This document shows positions 9,154-21,556 of a DNA stretch of 64,000 nucleotides, one piece after another. The position numbers and the translations under genes were made by a program. The DNA is taken from the NCBI GenBank assembly GCA_002291465.1, contig CP021238.1, positions 3,162,001 to 3,226,000 of the forward strand, given 5' to 3'. How positions within the stretch are numbered: the first letter of the stretch is position 1; every line of letters starts with the position of its first letter. This stretch comes from Mycobacterium lepraemurium (lineage in GTDB: Bacteria; Actinomycetota; Actinomycetes; Mycobacteriales; Mycobacteriaceae). The notes under the pieces are model-generated. The model was given only the letters and a program-made list of their open reading frames with translations. It did no database searches and was not told the origin of the DNA.

Positions 9154-9338
9154 ATCTCAGTGGGGGCGGATGCCACGCTCCTATCAAGTCACGCCGGCCG
9201 GTCCTTCACACCTGGCGTCGACAAAACGCATGAACGCCAACCCCAAGGCGGCACCACCCCATGAGCCAGACACCAGGTGATCAGGATCCAACCACCGCAA
9301 CACGCGGCAACCTCACCCTGACACTGAGAAGGGCAAGC

Positions 9339-10112
9339 CTAACCGCCGTGCGGATCCGCCCCCGCGTCGCCGCCCTGACCAGCGGAGAACACCTCCACGT
9401 AGCGCCGCTGTTCGGCGGCGAGCCGCTCGGCGCGGGGCAGCTCGAACACGGCGTCGACACCGGCCTTGGCGGCGGCCAGCGCGTGCCGCGGGCCGTCCAG
9501 GAACCGGCGCGCCCACGCCGCGGCGGCGTCGTACACGTCGTCGGGGGCCACCATTTCGTCGATCAGCCCCAGCGCCAGGGCCTCCTCGGCGTCGAAGAAC
9601 CGGCCGCTGAACACCAGCTCCTTGGCCTTGCTCGCGCCGGCCACCCGGGTCAGGCGGGCCAGCGCGTTACCGCCGGGCACCAGGCCGGCCAGGATCTCGG
9701 TCGCGCCGAATTTGACGTTGTCGCCGCTGATCCGCCAGTCGGCGGCCAGCGCCAGGGTGAGCCCGGCGCCCAACGCGTAGCCGGTGATCGCGGCCACGGT
9801 CGGCTTGGGGATGGCCGCCACGGTGTCGATGGCATCGCGGCGGACCCGGGCCGCGGTCTCGGCCTCGGCGCCGCGCAGCGTGCGCAGCTCGGGCATGTCG
9901 TCGCCGGCGGAGAAGATCTCGTGGCCGCCGAATAGGATCACCGCGGCCACGTCGTCGCGCCGCCCGAGCTCGTCGGCCGCCGCGATCACCTCGCGGTACA
10001 CCTGGCGGCTCAACGCGTTGGTCGGCGGGCGCGACACCAGCAACATCGCCAGCCCGGCGTCCCGGGAGCCGTCGCTGACCACGACGCTGACGAACTCGTT
10101 CAATGCCGCCAC
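9339..10112 (-). CDS. echA17: Enoyl-CoA hydratase/isomerase family protein
   Basis: The 257-residue crotonase-fold protein begins at GTG 10112 inside the end of the Nudix gene (13-bp overlap). It has the oxyanion-hole segments [13 protein letters not shown] and the helix [22 protein letters not shown]. The usual second acidic catalytic residue region reads [20 protein letters not shown]. It hydrates trans-2-enoyl-CoA in beta-oxidation or a related step. Position and sequence match Rv3039c. Transcription is probably driven from upstream of serB2, ABC and Nudix genes. Confidence 0.9.
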   Translation of the reverse strand: MAALNEFVSVVVSDGSRDAGLAMLLVSRPPTNALSRQVYREVIAAADELGRRDDVAAVILFGGHEIFSAGDDMPELRTLRGAEAETAARVRRDAIDTVAAIPKPTVAAITGYALGAGLTLALAADWRISGDNVKFGATEILAGLVPGGNALARLTRVAGASKAKELVFSGRFFDAEEALALGLIDEMVAPDDVYDAAAAWARRFLDGPRHALAAAKAGVDAVFELPRAERLAAEQRRYVEVFSAGQGGDAGADPHGG

Positions 10113-10930
10113 CCCAGCCCGCCTGCCTCCCGCGCCCGGTAGTAGCGGTCGGAGTCGGAGAACTCGAACACCCAGTTGTCGCCCCGGATCTCCACATGCG
10201 GCTGCACCGGCGCGATCTGGCGCTCAACTGCCAGCACGTCCGCGACGGTCCGCCCGGCCAGCGAGTCCAGCTGTGTCCAGGTGGGCGGCAGCAGGAAACT
10301 GCGGCCGGCCGAGAAGTCCTCGAGCGCGGCCTCTGGCGTCGTCCAGACCGCCCGGTCGGATTCGGTGTTGTGCCCATCGGCGCGCTGACCCTGCGGCAGG
10401 GCGCCGACGAAGAAGTAGGTGTCGTAGCGGCGGGTGCGCTCGGCCTCCGGGGTGACCCAGTTGGCCCACGGCCGCAACAGATCCGAACGCAGCTCCAGCT
10501 TTTCGGTGCGCAGGAAGTCCGCGAACGACAGCGTCCCGTCGGCCAGCGCGCGGCGGGCGTCGCGGTACACCGAGGCGTCGCCGACGATGCTGTCCGGCGC
10601 ACCGGCCGGCCCGGCGAACAGCACCCCCGACTCCTCGAACGTCTCGCGGGCCGCCGCGCACACCAGCGCCTCGGCCAGGTCGGGTTCGATGCCGAAGCGC
10701 TGCGCCCACCACTGCGGCGGCGGTCCGGCCCACGCCCCCAACCCGCCCAGGTCGGCGTTGCGGTCGCGCTCGTCGACGCCGCCGCCGGGAAACACCATCA
10801 CCCCGGCCGCGAACTCCATCCGGGAGTGCCGTCGCATCAGGAACAACTTCAGGCCGGCTCCGGCGTCGCGGACCAGCATCACGGTGGCCGCGGGCCGCGG
10901 GACGAGCGGGGCCTCCTCGGGTGAGGTCAT
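10100..10930 (-). CDS. Nudix hydrolase, Rv3040c-like
   Basis: The 276-residue protein has a split Nudix box: [16 protein letters not shown] near residue 50 and, after an insertion, [20 protein letters not shown] near 90, which supplies the REx2EExGx-like metal site (RETFEESG). This long-insert form resembles the NUDT7/NUDT19 type that cleaves CoA derivatives, but the substrate here is unknown. The start ATG 10930 overlaps the stop of the ABC ATPase gene by 4 bp, and its stop overlaps echA17, so translation is coupled. A CoA-type substrate would suit the neighbouring crotonase. Confidence 0.88.
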   Translation of the reverse strand: MTSPEEAPLVPRPAATVMLVRDAGAGLKLFLMRRHSRMEFAAGVMVFPGGGVDERDRNADLGGLGAWAGPPPQWWAQRFGIEPDLAEALVCAAARETFEESGVLFAGPAGAPDSIVGDASVYRDARRALADGTLSFADFLRTEKLELRSDLLRPWANWVTPEAERTRRYDTYFFVGALPQGQRADGHNTESDRAVWTTPEAALEDFSAGRSFLLPPTWTQLDSLAGRTVADVLAVERQIAPVQPHVEIRGDNWVFEFSDSDRYYRAREAGGLGWRH

Positions 10931-11769
10931 AGCTGCCTCCGGTGGGCTGCGCGGGTGCGGACGCGCCGCGCGAAGTAGCGTCCGTCGACGACGTCGAGCG
11001 CGATCGCCTGGCCGAACGCGGTGGACAGATTCTCCGAGGTGAGCACGTCGGTCAGCAGTCCGGCGGCGACCACCCGACCCTCCGAGAGCAGCATGCAGTG
11101 ACTGAAACCCGGCGGTATCTCCTCGACGTGATGGGTGACCAGCACCAGCGCGGGTGCGTCGGGGTCGGCGGCCAGGTCTGCCAGCCGCGCCACCAGCTCC
11201 TCACGGCCGCCCAGGTCCAGGCCCGCGGCGGGCTCGTCGAGCAGCAGCAGCTCGGGGTCGGTCATCAGCGCGCGCGCGATCAGCACCCGCTTGCGCTCGC
11301 CTTCGGACAGCGTCCCGTAGCTGCGGTCGGCCAGGTGCTCGGCGCCCAGGCTCTCCAGCATGTCGACGGCACGGCGGTAGTCGACGTCCTCGTAGCGCTC
11401 CCGCCACCGGCCCAGCACCGCGTAGCCGGCCGACACGACCAGATCGCGCACCACCTCGTCGCTGGGCACCCGCTGCGCCAGCGCCGAGGAACTGAGCCCG
11501 ATCCGCGACCGCAACTCCGTCACGTCGACCCGGCCCAGCCGCTCGCCGAGCACGAAAACCACGCCCGACGAAGGGTGTTCGGCCGCCGCGGCGATCCGCA
11601 GCAGCGACGTCTTGCCGGCCCCGTTGGGCCCGACGATCACCCACCGCTCGTCCAGTTCGACCGCCCAGTCCAGCGGCCCGACCAAGACGTTGCCGCCGCG
11701 CCGCAGCGACACGTCGCGCAACTCGATCAGCAGATCGGGGTCGACTGCCGCACTGTCGTTTTCGGGCAC
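10927..11769 (-). CDS. ABC transporter ATP-binding protein, Rv3041c-like
   Basis: The 280-residue ATPase shows Walker A GPNGAGKTSLL, the signature LSEGERKRVLIARAL, Walker B ELLLLDEPAAGLD and the switch His in VLVTHHVEEIP. No membrane component lies nearby, so it either pairs with a distant permease or is a soluble ABC-F-like or regulatory ATPase; the single domain argues against ABC-F. It starts at GTG 11769, 64 bp after serB2, and its stop overlaps the Nudix ATG (ATGA). Confidence 0.9.
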   Translation of the reverse strand: MPENDSAAVDPDLLIELRDVSLRRGGNVLVGPLDWAVELDERWVIVGPNGAGKTSLLRIAAAAEHPSSGVVFVLGERLGRVDVTELRSRIGLSSSALAQRVPSDEVVRDLVVSAGYAVLGRWRERYEDVDYRRAVDMLESLGAEHLADRSYGTLSEGERKRVLIARALMTDPELLLLDEPAAGLDLGGREELVARLADLAADPDAPALVLVTHHVEEIPPGFSHCMLLSEGRVVAAGLLTDVLTSENLSTAFGQAIALDVVDGRYFARRVRTRAAHRRQL

Positions 11770-11833
11770 CCGACCATCGTGCCGTACCGCGACGCCCGCA
11801 CACCTGCCGGGTCGCCGCGATTACTCGCCGCGC

Positions 11834-13093
<1,260 letters not shown>

Positions 13094-14845
13094 TCAGCTG
13101 CGGACCTGGACGTCGTCCAGCCGGGTGACGCCCTTGTCCGCGGGGCCGTGCGCGCGACCCACGTGCGCCTCGGCGCGCAGCCGTTCCACCATGTGCGGGT
13201 AGTGCAACTCGAATGCCGGCCGCTCCGAACGGATTCGGGGCAGCTCGGTGAAGTTGTGCCGCGGCGGCGGGCAGCTGGTCGCCCACTCCAGTGAGTTGCC
13301 GTAACCCCACGGGTCGTCGACGGTGACGACCTCGCCGTAGCGCCAGCTCTTGAAGACGTTCCAGACGAACGAGAACATCGACGCGCCCAGGATGAGGATG
13401 AACGCCCCGACCGTGGAGGCGACGTTGTAGGGCTGGAAACCGTCGCTGGGCAGGTAGTCGGCGTAGCGGCGCGGCATGCCCAAATCGCCCAGCCAGTGCT
13501 GCACCAGGAAGGTGGTGTGGAACCCGATGAACGTCAACCAGAAGTGCAGCTTGCCCAGCCGCTCGTCGAGCAGGCGGCCGGTCATCTTCGGGAACCAGAA
13601 GTAGGCCCCCGCGAAGGTGGCGAACACGATGGTGCCGAACAGCACGTAGTGAAAGTGCGCGACCACGAAATAGGTGTCGGTGACGTGGAAGTCCAGCGGC
13701 GGGCTGGCCAGCATCACGCCGGTCAGACCACCCAGCAGGAAGGTGAGCAGGAAGCCGACGCAGAACAGCATCGGCGTCTCAAACGTCAACTGCCCCTTCC
13801 ACATCGTGCCGATCCAGTTGAAGAACTTGATCCCCGTCGGCACCGCGATCAGGTACGTCATGAACGAAAAGAACGGCAGCAGAACGGCTCCGGTGGCGAA
13901 CATGTGGTGCGCCCACACCACGACCGACAGCGCCGCGATCGACAGCGTCGCGTACACCAGCGTGGTGTAGCCGAACACCGGCTTGCGCGCGAACACCGGG
14001 ATGATCTCGGTGATGATCCCGAAGAACGGCAGCGCAATGATGTACACCTCGGGATGGCCGAAGAACCAGAACAGGTTCTGCCACAACAGGACTCCGCCGT
14101 TGGCGGCGTCGTAGACATGGGCGCCCAGGTGGCGGTCGGCGGCCAGCCCGAACAGCGCCGCGGTCAGGATCGGGAAGGCGATCAGGATCAGGATCGAGGT
14201 CACCAGGATGTTCCAGGTGAAGATCGGCATCCGGAACATCGTCATGCCGGGCGCGCGCATGCGCACCACGGTGGTGATCATGTTGACCGCACCCAGGATG
14301 GTGCCCAGACCGGCGACGATCAGGCCGGTGATCCACAGGTCTCCCCCGGCGCCGGGCGAGTGCACGGCGTCAGACAGCGGGGTGTAGGCGGTCCAGCCGA
14401 AGTCGGCGGCCCCGCCCGGCACGATGAAGCCGGACGCCGCGATTAGCCCGCCGAACAGGAACAGCCAGAACGAGAAGGCGTTGAGCCGCGGGGAGGCCAC
14501 GTCGGGCGCGCCGATCTGCAGCGGCAGCACCAGGTTGGCGGAACCGAACACCACCGGGGTGGCGTACAGCAGCAGCATGATCGTGCCGTGCATGGCGAAC
14601 AGCTGGCTGAACTGCTCGTTCGACAGGAACTGCAGCCCCGGCGCGGCCAGCTCGTTGCGCATCAGCAACGCCATCAGCCCGCCGATGAAGAAGAAAGCGA
14701 AGCAGGTGAAAGTGTACATGATGCCGATCATCTTGTGATCGGTCGTCGTGATCAGTTTGTAGACGAGGTTCCCTTTGGGACCGGTGCGGTCCGGGTACGG
14801 ACGAACGGCCTCGAGTTCTCCCAAGGGGGGCGCTTCGGCTGTCAA
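13094..14845 (-). CDS. ctaD: Cytochrome c oxidase subunit I (aa3)
   Basis: The 583-residue multi-pass membrane protein is the catalytic subunit of the aa3 terminal oxidase. Haem and copper ligands are visible: [13 protein letters not shown] (low-spin haem His), [16 protein letters not shown] (CuB His-Glu-Val-Tyr), WAHHMFATG (two CuB His) and [10 protein letters not shown] (haem a3 and a His). The [20 protein letters not shown] loop and the C-terminal [21 protein letters not shown] are typical of mycobacterial CtaD. TTG 14845 is preferred because it gives the family start [13 protein letters not shown] and has GGAGA upstream; TTG 14857 is an alternative. It is divergent from fecB. Confidence 0.95.
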   Translation of the reverse strand: MTAEAPPLGELEAVRPYPDRTGPKGNLVYKLITTTDHKMIGIMYTFTCFAFFFIGGLMALLMRNELAAPGLQFLSNEQFSQLFAMHGTIMLLLYATPVVFGSANLVLPLQIGAPDVASPRLNAFSFWLFLFGGLIAASGFIVPGGAADFGWTAYTPLSDAVHSPGAGGDLWITGLIVAGLGTILGAVNMITTVVRMRAPGMTMFRMPIFTWNILVTSILILIAFPILTAALFGLAADRHLGAHVYDAANGGVLLWQNLFWFFGHPEVYIIALPFFGIITEIIPVFARKPVFGYTTLVYATLSIAALSVVVWAHHMFATGAVLLPFFSFMTYLIAVPTGIKFFNWIGTMWKGQLTFETPMLFCVGFLLTFLLGGLTGVMLASPPLDFHVTDTYFVVAHFHYVLFGTIVFATFAGAYFWFPKMTGRLLDERLGKLHFWLTFIGFHTTFLVQHWLGDLGMPRRYADYLPSDGFQPYNVASTVGAFILILGASMFSFVWNVFKSWRYGEVVTVDDPWGYGNSLEWATSCPPPRHNFTELPRIRSERPAFELHYPHMVERLRAEAHVGRAHGPADKGVTRLDDVQVRS

Positions 14846-15021
14846 CAGCTTCTCCAAACATCCGGATCGGACACTGGCCCAACATCACTATTCCAACGAA
14901 TCTTAGCCATCGATCAGGACGACGTCAGGGCTGTTCCTACAAACTGTCGTACACGGCTGACCGGCGCGCCGGGTCCGTCGGCGCGGCAGGAACACGCTGG
15001 CCGGATGTTAGCGTCTGAGCC

Positions 15022-16116
15022 GTGTTGTTCGGCGTGATCAGGCCGGCCCGGCTGGCCGCGGTGACGGCGGCGCTGGTGGTGGCGTGCGGCGGCTGCGGAT
15101 CCGACAGGCCCGCCGCGACGACGACGCGTTCGCTGGTCACTCCCACCACCCAGATCGCCGGCGCCGGAGTGCTGGGCAACGACCGCCGGCCCGACGAGTC
15201 GTGCGCCCGCGACGCCGCCGAGGCCGATCCGGGGCCGGCGAAGCGGCAGGTCCACAACGCGGCTGGCGGCGACCCGGCGCCGGTGCAGGTGTCCGCCGAT
15301 CCGCAGCGCATCGTGGTGCTCGCCGGTGACCAGCTCGACGCGCTGTGCGCGCTGGGTCTGCAGTCGCGGGTGGTCGGCGCCGCCCTGCCGGACGGTGCCT
15401 CGGGCCAGCCCACCTACCTCGGCGGCGCCGTGCGCGGCGTGCCCGGCGTGGGCAGCCGATCGCACCCCGACCTGAAGGCCATCGCGGCGGCCCACCCCGA
15501 TCTCATCCTGGGCTCGCAGGGGCTGACGCCCGCGCTGTACCCGCAGCTGGCCGCGATCGCCCCCACGGTGTTCACCACGGCGCCGGGCGCGGCGTGGCGG
15601 GACAACCTGCACGCCGTCGGCGCCGCCACCGCCCACGCCGGCGCGGTGGACGGGCTGCTCAGCGGCTTTTCGCAACGGGCCGGCGAGGTGGGCGCACGCC
15701 ATGACGCCTCCCATTTCCAGGCGTCGATCGTGCAGTTGACGACCGGCAGCATCCGGGTGTTCGGCGCCAACAACTTCCCGGCCAGCGTGCTGGGCGCGGT
15801 CGGAGTGGACCGGCCGGCCGCCCAGCGGTTCACCGACAAGCCCTACCTCGAGATCGGCGCCACCGACGCGGACCTGGCCAAGAATCCGGACCTCTCGGTT
15901 GCCGACGCCGACGTCGTCTACCTGTCCTGCGCCACGACGGCCGCGGCCGACCGAGCCGCCACCGTCCTGGACAGCGGCCCGTGGCGCAAGCTGTCCGCCA
16001 ATCGCGACAACCGCGTCTACGTCGTCAACGACGAAATCTGGCAGATCGGCCAGGGCCTGATCGCGGCCCGCGGCATCGTCGACGACCTGCGGCTGGTGAA
16101 CGCTCCGATCAACTGA
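15022..16116 (+). CDS. fecB: Periplasmic siderophore/Fe-dicitrate-binding lipoprotein
   Basis: The 364-residue protein starts at GTG 15022. A short signal peptide ends in LVVAC, a good lipobox with Cys 22, anchoring the mature protein to the membrane. The body is a type III substrate-binding fold: PQRIVVLAGDQLDALCALGL, GSRSHPDLKAIAAAHPDLIL, PTVFTTAPGAAWRDNL and the C-terminal WRKLSANRDNRVYVVNDEIW. It probably hands ferric siderophore or haem-type ligands to an importer. No permease or ATPase follows. The 160-bp gap to ctaD carries both divergent promoters; I see no convincing IdeR box. Confidence 0.88.
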   Translation: MLFGVIRPARLAAVTAALVVACGGCGSDRPAATTTRSLVTPTTQIAGAGVLGNDRRPDESCARDAAEADPGPAKRQVHNAAGGDPAPVQVSADPQRIVVLAGDQLDALCALGLQSRVVGAALPDGASGQPTYLGGAVRGVPGVGSRSHPDLKAIAAAHPDLILGSQGLTPALYPQLAAIAPTVFTTAPGAAWRDNLHAVGAATAHAGAVDGLLSGFSQRAGEVGARHDASHFQASIVQLTTGSIRVFGANNFPASVLGAVGVDRPAAQRFTDKPYLEIGATDADLAKNPDLSVADADVVYLSCATTAAADRAATVLDSGPWRKLSANRDNRVYVVNDEIWQIGQGLIAARGIVDDLRLVNAPIN

Positions 16117-16230
16117 GCCGCCGGCGGGTATCCCCCACGCGACAACGTGATCTTCGCCGCGCCGGTTGGCGCCATAACCATTACCTTAGCTAAACTTTTT
16201 GGGAAAGCACGGCTGGAACGAGGGACATTC

Positions 16231-17271
16231 ATGAGCACCGTTTCGGCGTACGCCGCCACGTCGACGACCGAACCATTGACCAAGACCACCATCGAGCGGC
16301 GCGACCCCGGCCCGCGCGACGTGGCCATCGACATCAAGTTCGCCGGCATCTGCCACTCCGACATCCACACCGCGAAAGGTGAGTGGGGCCACACGAATTA
16401 CCCGGTGGTGGTGGGCCACGAGATCGCCGGCGTCGTCACCGAGGTGGGCGCGGAGGTCACCAAGTACAAGGTGGGCGACCACGTCGGTGTGGGCTGCATG
16501 GTGAACTCCTGCCGGCAGTGCAGCAGCTGTACGGCCGGGCTGGAGCAGTACTGCAAGCGCGGCGCGACCTTCACCTACAACTCGATCGACAGGGACGGCT
16601 CGATCACCCAGGGCGGCTACAGCCAGGCGATCGTGCTCGACGAGGACTTCGTCGTGCGCATCCCCGACTCGCTGCCGCTGGACAAGGCGGCCCCGCTGCT
16701 GTGCGCGGGCATCACGCTGTTCTCGCCGCTGCGGCACTGGAACGCCGGGCCCGGCACCCGGTTGGCGATCGTCGGCCTGGGTGGCCTCGGGCACATGGGC
16801 GTCAAGCTGGGTGCGGCGATGGGCGCCGAGGTGACGGTGCTGTCGCAGTCGCTGAAGAAGATGGAGGACGGGCTGCGGCTGGGCGCCAAGCACTACCACG
16901 CCACCGCCGACCCCGACACCTTCACGAAGCTGCGCGACAGCTTCGACCTGATGCTCAACACCGTGTCGGCGACCCTCAAGCTCAACGACTATCTGAGCCT
17001 GCTCGACGTCGACGGCACGCTGGTCGAGCTGGGCATCCCCGAGCACCCGATGGAGGTGGGCGCGTTCCCGCGGGCGCTGGCGCGGCGCAGCCTGTCCGGG
17101 TCGAACATCGGCGGCATCGCCGAGACCCAGGAGATGCTGGATTTCTGCGCCGAGCACGACGTGACGCCGGAGATCGAGCTGATCGAGCCCGACTACATCA
17201 ACGAGGCCTACGAGCGCGTGCTGGCCAGCGACGTGCGCTACCGCTTCGTCATCGACATCTCGAAGCTATGA
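16231..17271 (+). CDS. adhC: NADP-dependent zinc alcohol dehydrogenase
   Basis: The 346-residue MDR enzyme shows the catalytic zinc ligands GICHSD and GHEIAG, the structural zinc Cys set in [16 protein letters not shown], and the nucleotide loop [13 protein letters not shown]. It belongs to the cinnamyl-alcohol/YahK-like group that reduces aldehydes with NADPH. ATG 16231 is chosen because it gives the family length; the frame is open further upstream to 16147. A TTAGCTAA palindrome sits about 40 bp upstream. It matches Rv3045 in position after fecB. Confidence 0.93.
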   Translation: MSTVSAYAATSTTEPLTKTTIERRDPGPRDVAIDIKFAGICHSDIHTAKGEWGHTNYPVVVGHEIAGVVTEVGAEVTKYKVGDHVGVGCMVNSCRQCSSCTAGLEQYCKRGATFTYNSIDRDGSITQGGYSQAIVLDEDFVVRIPDSLPLDKAAPLLCAGITLFSPLRHWNAGPGTRLAIVGLGGLGHMGVKLGAAMGAEVTVLSQSLKKMEDGLRLGAKHYHATADPDTFTKLRDSFDLMLNTVSATLKLNDYLSLLDVDGTLVELGIPEHPMEVGAFPRALARRSLSGSNIGGIAETQEMLDFCAEHDVTPEIELIEPDYINEAYERVLASDVRYRFVIDISKL

Positions 17272-17285
17272 GGGAGGCTATGAGC

Positions 17286-17689
17286 CTATGAGGTGACCCC
17301 TGGTGCCTGACCTCGCGCCGCGATCTCGGCGGACTCGGCGAAGTCATCACCGGGGATCACCTCGCTGACGTCGATACCGGCCAGCGGCCAGCCGGCGGCG
17401 GCCAGCCTGGCGGCGACCGGATGATGTTCTCCGGCCCGGCGTCGTAATGCGTCATGCCGGAGATGAATTCGGCGATCTCGTCGCGGTTGATCACACCGTC
17501 GGCGATCGCCGGGGATCCGTCCTTGGTGATTTCGCGCACCACCTCGGCGATCTGCTCCTCGGTCAGCGGCGTGCTGCGCAGCAGCGGCACCCGGTTCGGC
17601 CCGGGGACGCCCTCGGGGTAGCTGGCCCGCAGCCAGCGCAGCACTGAGCGACAGAAGTTGACGGTCTGGGAGGCGGCGGTATTCGTCAC
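17286..17689 (-). pseudogene. DUF3349-family protein, frameshifted near the 3' end
   Basis: The first 90 codons read as a DUF3349 protein (VNFCRSVLRWLRASYPEGVP, LTEEQIAEVVREITKDGSP, INRDEIAEFISGMTHYDAGP), matching Rv3046c. Near 17415 one base is missing: the frame should continue RVAARLAAAGWPLAGIDVSE and end ...GQAPGVTS at a TAG at 17286-17288, but instead runs into PPGWPPPAGRWPVSTSAR and stops at 17357. The damage affects only the last third, so the N-terminal part could still be made. The function of the family is unknown. Confidence 0.75.
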
Positions 17690-17769
17690 CCCACCAGTGT
17701 CAGGGCAGCGGTGTCACCGACGCCAGCGGGCCGTGCCTCCATACCCACAATTCATGCGCCGTTCAGCTG

Positions 17770-18756
<987 letters not shown>

Positions 18757-18792
18757 TCACGCGCCGTAGTGCCGGAGGACGTCAGGCTCCAA

Positions 18793-18840
18793 ACACTACC
18801 CCTAGGATAGGACAACGCGGTGCAACACAAGAAGTTGTGT
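18793..18840 (-). promoter_or_regulatory. Pair of NrdR-type boxes upstream of nrdF2
   Basis: Box A at 18793-18808 reads ACACTACCCCTAGGAT and box B at 18825-18840 reads ACACAAGAAGTTGTGT, a perfect inverted repeat with a 4-bp centre. Both fit the 16-bp NrdR pattern ACACwATATATwGTGT. The two start exactly 32 bp apart, three helical turns, which is the known paired arrangement for NrdR. The same geometry recurs upstream of nrdH. Confidence 0.75.
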
Positions 18841-18910
18841 TTGCGTGTCGCCGACGCCGTTCGATCGTTTCCCCTCCAGTATGCGGCGCGCGTGATGTAC
18901 CATCTGGTAC

Positions 18911-19358
18911 ATGCTTACCGGGGACAGCGTCGAGATCGACGCGCCGCCGCGGTTGGTTTGGGACGTCTTCACCGACGTCGAGCGCTGGCCGGAGTGGACG
19001 GCGTCGGTGACGTCGCTGGCCGGCCTGGACGGGCCCGCCCTGGCTGTTGGCCGACGGTTCGCCATCAAGCAACCCGGCATGGCCAAGCTGGTCTGGCAGG
19101 TCACCGAGCTCGTACCCGGCGCGTCGTGGACCTGGGTGCAGCGCTCCCCCGGCGCGGGGGTCGCCGCCACCCATCACGTCAGCGCGCGACCCGGAGGCGG
19201 CACCCTGGTGCGCCAGCAGCTGGGTCAGCGCGGCGCGCTCGGCGCCCTGGTGGGCCGGCTAATGGCCAAGAAGACCAAGCGCTTTCTGGCTGCTCGAAGC
19301 CCGGGGCCTCAAGGCCCGGGCCAAGCAACTCAGCCGCGCCGATGGCGCGCACCCCTGA
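18911..19358 (+). pseudogene. SRPBCC (polyketide cyclase/START-like) protein, frameshifted
   Basis: The frame opens with SVEIDAPPRLVWDVFTDVERWPEW and continues through the helix-grip fold (ITELVPGASWTWVQRSP-like text, HHVSARPGGGTLV) to LMAKKTKRFL. Near 19285-19290 the frame is lost; the correct ending LEARGLKARAKQLSRADGAHP and TGA 19356-19358 is in another frame. The family binds hydrophobic ligands; none is known here. The gene diverges from nrdF2 and would have overlapped the following TetR start, implying an original two-gene operon. Confidence 0.75.
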
Positions 19359-19879
19359 CCTGCAGCGGCGCCGGGAACTGCTCGATGGCCTGATCGCCGA
19401 GTTCGCCGCCGGAAGCGGTCGCGACGCGCCGGATGGCCGAGGCCGTCGGCACCAGCCATCGAATGCTGTTGCACCACTTCGGATCCCGGGAAGGCCTGCT
19501 GCTGGCGATCGTCGAGGAGGTGGAGCGCCGGCAGATGCGGGTGCTGACCGAACTGCCCCGCGAGCCGGCCGAGGGCTTCGCCGCAATGTGGGCCGATCTG
19601 CGCCGACCCGAGCTGCGCGAATTCGAGCGCCTCTTCTTCGAGTGCTACTCGCGCGCCGCCCACGGCGAAAAGCCTTTCGCCCGAATGCTTCCCGGCGCCG
19701 TCGATGACTGGCTGCGGCAAGCCGAAACCCACGCCGGGGCACCGTTCGACCCGGCAATGGCGCGACTCGGCCTGGCAGTCATCCGCGGCCTGCTGCTGGA
19801 TCTGGTGGCCACCGGCGACGAGGCCGGCGTGGACGCGGCCACCCGGGCGTTCGTCAACCTGTTAAACGCCGGGGCGTGA
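19342..19879 (+). pseudogene. TetR-family regulator, frameshifted
   Basis: ATG 19342 lies inside the end of the SRPBCC gene and gives ARTPDLQRRRELLDGLIAEFAAG. Near 19411 the frame shifts, and the helix-turn-helix resumes as MAEAVGTSHRMLLHHFGSREGLLLAIV, followed by an intact ligand domain ending FVNLLNAGA at 19879. One indel separates the two parts, so the DNA-binding domain is broken unless translation re-initiates at 19433. The end overlaps the convergent monooxygenase gene by 18 bp. Confidence 0.75.
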
Positions 19880-21400
19880 GCCGATCCCGTAGAACTGGTA
19901 CTCCGCCGGCTTGACCCCCCGGGTCTCCCGCCAGTACTCCCAGGTGTAGCCACCCCAGAGCACGGTGTTCTTGCCGTGCTCGTCCAGATACCAACTGCTG
20001 CAGCCGCCACTGTTCCACACCGACGGGCCCAGCCGGCGCTGCAGCTCGTCGTTGAACCTGTCCTGCGCGGCCCGGGTCGGGGCCAGCGCCTGGGCGCCCA
20101 GCTTGTCGCAGGTGGCGATCGCGTCTGCGACGTAACGGATTTGGGATTCGATCATGAACACCACGGAGTTGTGCCCCAGCCCGGTGTTGGGGCCCAGCAG
20201 AAAGAACAGGTTGGGCACGTCGGCCACGGTGATGCCGCGGTGCGCGCCGATGCCCTCGCGGTTCCAGCGGTCCACCAGATCCTCGCCGTGCAGTCCCTTG
20301 ATCTGGACGTAGGTGTAGGAGTCGGTGACGTGAAAACCGGTGGCGTACACGATGGCATCGACCAGGCGGTGCGTTCCGTCGGCGGTGACGATGCCGTCGG
20401 GCGTGATCCGCGCGATGTGGTCGGTGACCAGTTCGGTCTTGGGGTCGGCGACCGCGCCGTAATAGGTGGAGGAGTTCAGGATTCGCTTGCAGCCGATCCG
20501 GTAGTGCGGAGTCAGCTTGCGCCGCAACTCCTTGTCCTTCACCGAGCGGCGGATGTTGTATTTCGCGTAGGCCTCGATGACCTTGAGCAGGTTCGGCCGC
20601 TTGGTCATGCCGAACGCCAGCGCCTCCTGCCCCCAGTAGATGGCCAGGCGCACCAGCGCGCGCAGCCCGGGCACGTTCTCCATTGCGGCGCGCACGGCCG
20701 GCGGGATCTCCGGGTTGGACCGCGGCACCACCCACGGCGGAGTGCGTTGGTAGAGCTGAAGTTCGGCAACCTGACCGACGATCTCCGGAACGATCTGGAT
20801 CGCGCTGGCGCCGGTGCCGATCACCGCGACCCGCTTGCCGGTCAGGTCGACGGTGTGGTCCCACTCGGCGGAATGGAAAGCGGGACCGGCGAATTCGTCG
20901 CTCCCCTCGATGTCGGGCAGGGACGGGATGTGCAGCGCGCCGGCGCCCGAGATCAAAAACTGCGCGACGTATTCGCGCCCGTCAGTGGTGAACACGTGCC
21001 AGCGGTGCTCGTCGTCGTCCCAATGGGCGCGATCCACCAGCGAGTTGAACTCGATGTAGCGGCGCAGCCCGTACTTCTCGGTGACTCCCTTGAGGTAGTC
21101 CCAGATCTCGGGCTGGTAGGAGAACGGGTTCTTCCAGTCGGGCTTGGGCTCGAACGAGAACGAGTAGAGGTGCGACGGAATGTCGCAGGCGCAGCCGGGA
21201 TAGCTGTTGTCTCGCCAGGTGCCGCCGATGTCGTCGGCTTTTTCCAGGATGACGAAGCCCACGCCCTGCTTCTGCAGCGCGATCGCCATCCCCAGGCCGG
21301 AGAACCCGGTGCCGATGATGACGGCGCGGGTATGTACCGGCTTGGCGGCCTTGGCCGCCGGGGTGGGCGCGGTTTCGGTGTTTGTCACGACGTCGGTCAC
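19862..21400 (-). CDS. FAD/NADPH-dependent Baeyer-Villiger-type monooxygenase, Rv3049c-like
   Basis: The 512-residue flavoprotein has the first Rossmann motif IIGTGFSGLGMAIAL near residue 28, the Baeyer-Villiger fingerprint FAGPAFHSAEWDHT near 175 (canonical FxGxxxHxxxW with Ser for Thr after His), and the NADPH motif VIGTGASAIQIVPEI. The C-terminal part carries YATGF and LLGPNTGLGHNSV. It inserts one oxygen atom into a ketone or hydroxylates a lipophilic substrate. It starts at GTG 21400. A TetR gene lies upstream in the same direction, with a palindrome in the gap. Confidence 0.9.
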   Translation of the reverse strand: MTDVVTNTETAPTPAAKAAKPVHTRAVIIGTGFSGLGMAIALQKQGVGFVILEKADDIGGTWRDNSYPGCACDIPSHLYSFSFEPKPDWKNPFSYQPEIWDYLKGVTEKYGLRRYIEFNSLVDRAHWDDDEHRWHVFTTDGREYVAQFLISGAGALHIPSLPDIEGSDEFAGPAFHSAEWDHTVDLTGKRVAVIGTGASAIQIVPEIVGQVAELQLYQRTPPWVVPRSNPEIPPAVRAAMENVPGLRALVRLAIYWGQEALAFGMTKRPNLLKVIEAYAKYNIRRSVKDKELRRKLTPHYRIGCKRILNSSTYYGAVADPKTELVTDHIARITPDGIVTADGTHRLVDAIVYATGFHVTDSYTYVQIKGLHGEDLVDRWNREGIGAHRGITVADVPNLFFLLGPNTGLGHNSVVFMIESQIRYVADAIATCDKLGAQALAPTRAAQDRFNDELQRRLGPSVWNSGGCSSWYLDEHGKNTVLWGGYTWEYWRETRGVKPAEYQFYGIGSRPGV

Positions 21401-21480
21401 GGTCGTTCGGTCCTTCTATCCAGGCCTGTCTCGGGTCGGCGCTCGCTGGCATCGTCGGCCGTAGCCACCCCGCTGGCGCA

Positions 21481-21502
21481 GATACCCGGTACCCAGGGTA
21501 TC
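21481..21502. promoter_or_regulatory. Palindromic operator candidate upstream of the monooxygenase
   Basis: GATACCC and GGGTATC form a perfect 7-bp inverted repeat with an 8-bp centre. It lies 81-102 bp upstream of the monooxygenase GTG and just past the end of the TetR gene, a usual place for a TetR-family operator. Binding is inferred only from symmetry and position. Confidence 0.5.
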
Positions 21503-21556
21503 GGTTTGGACGAGTTTTATCGATATGCCCCAGCGCTGTCAACGCCGAGGCGCGGC

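Noticed and set aside
16175..16200. Possible IdeR iron box (TTAGCTAA palindrome) upstream of adhC
   Set aside because: Only the central eight bases are symmetric and the flanks do not match the 19-bp TTAGGTTAG-type consensus; adhC is not known to be iron-controlled.
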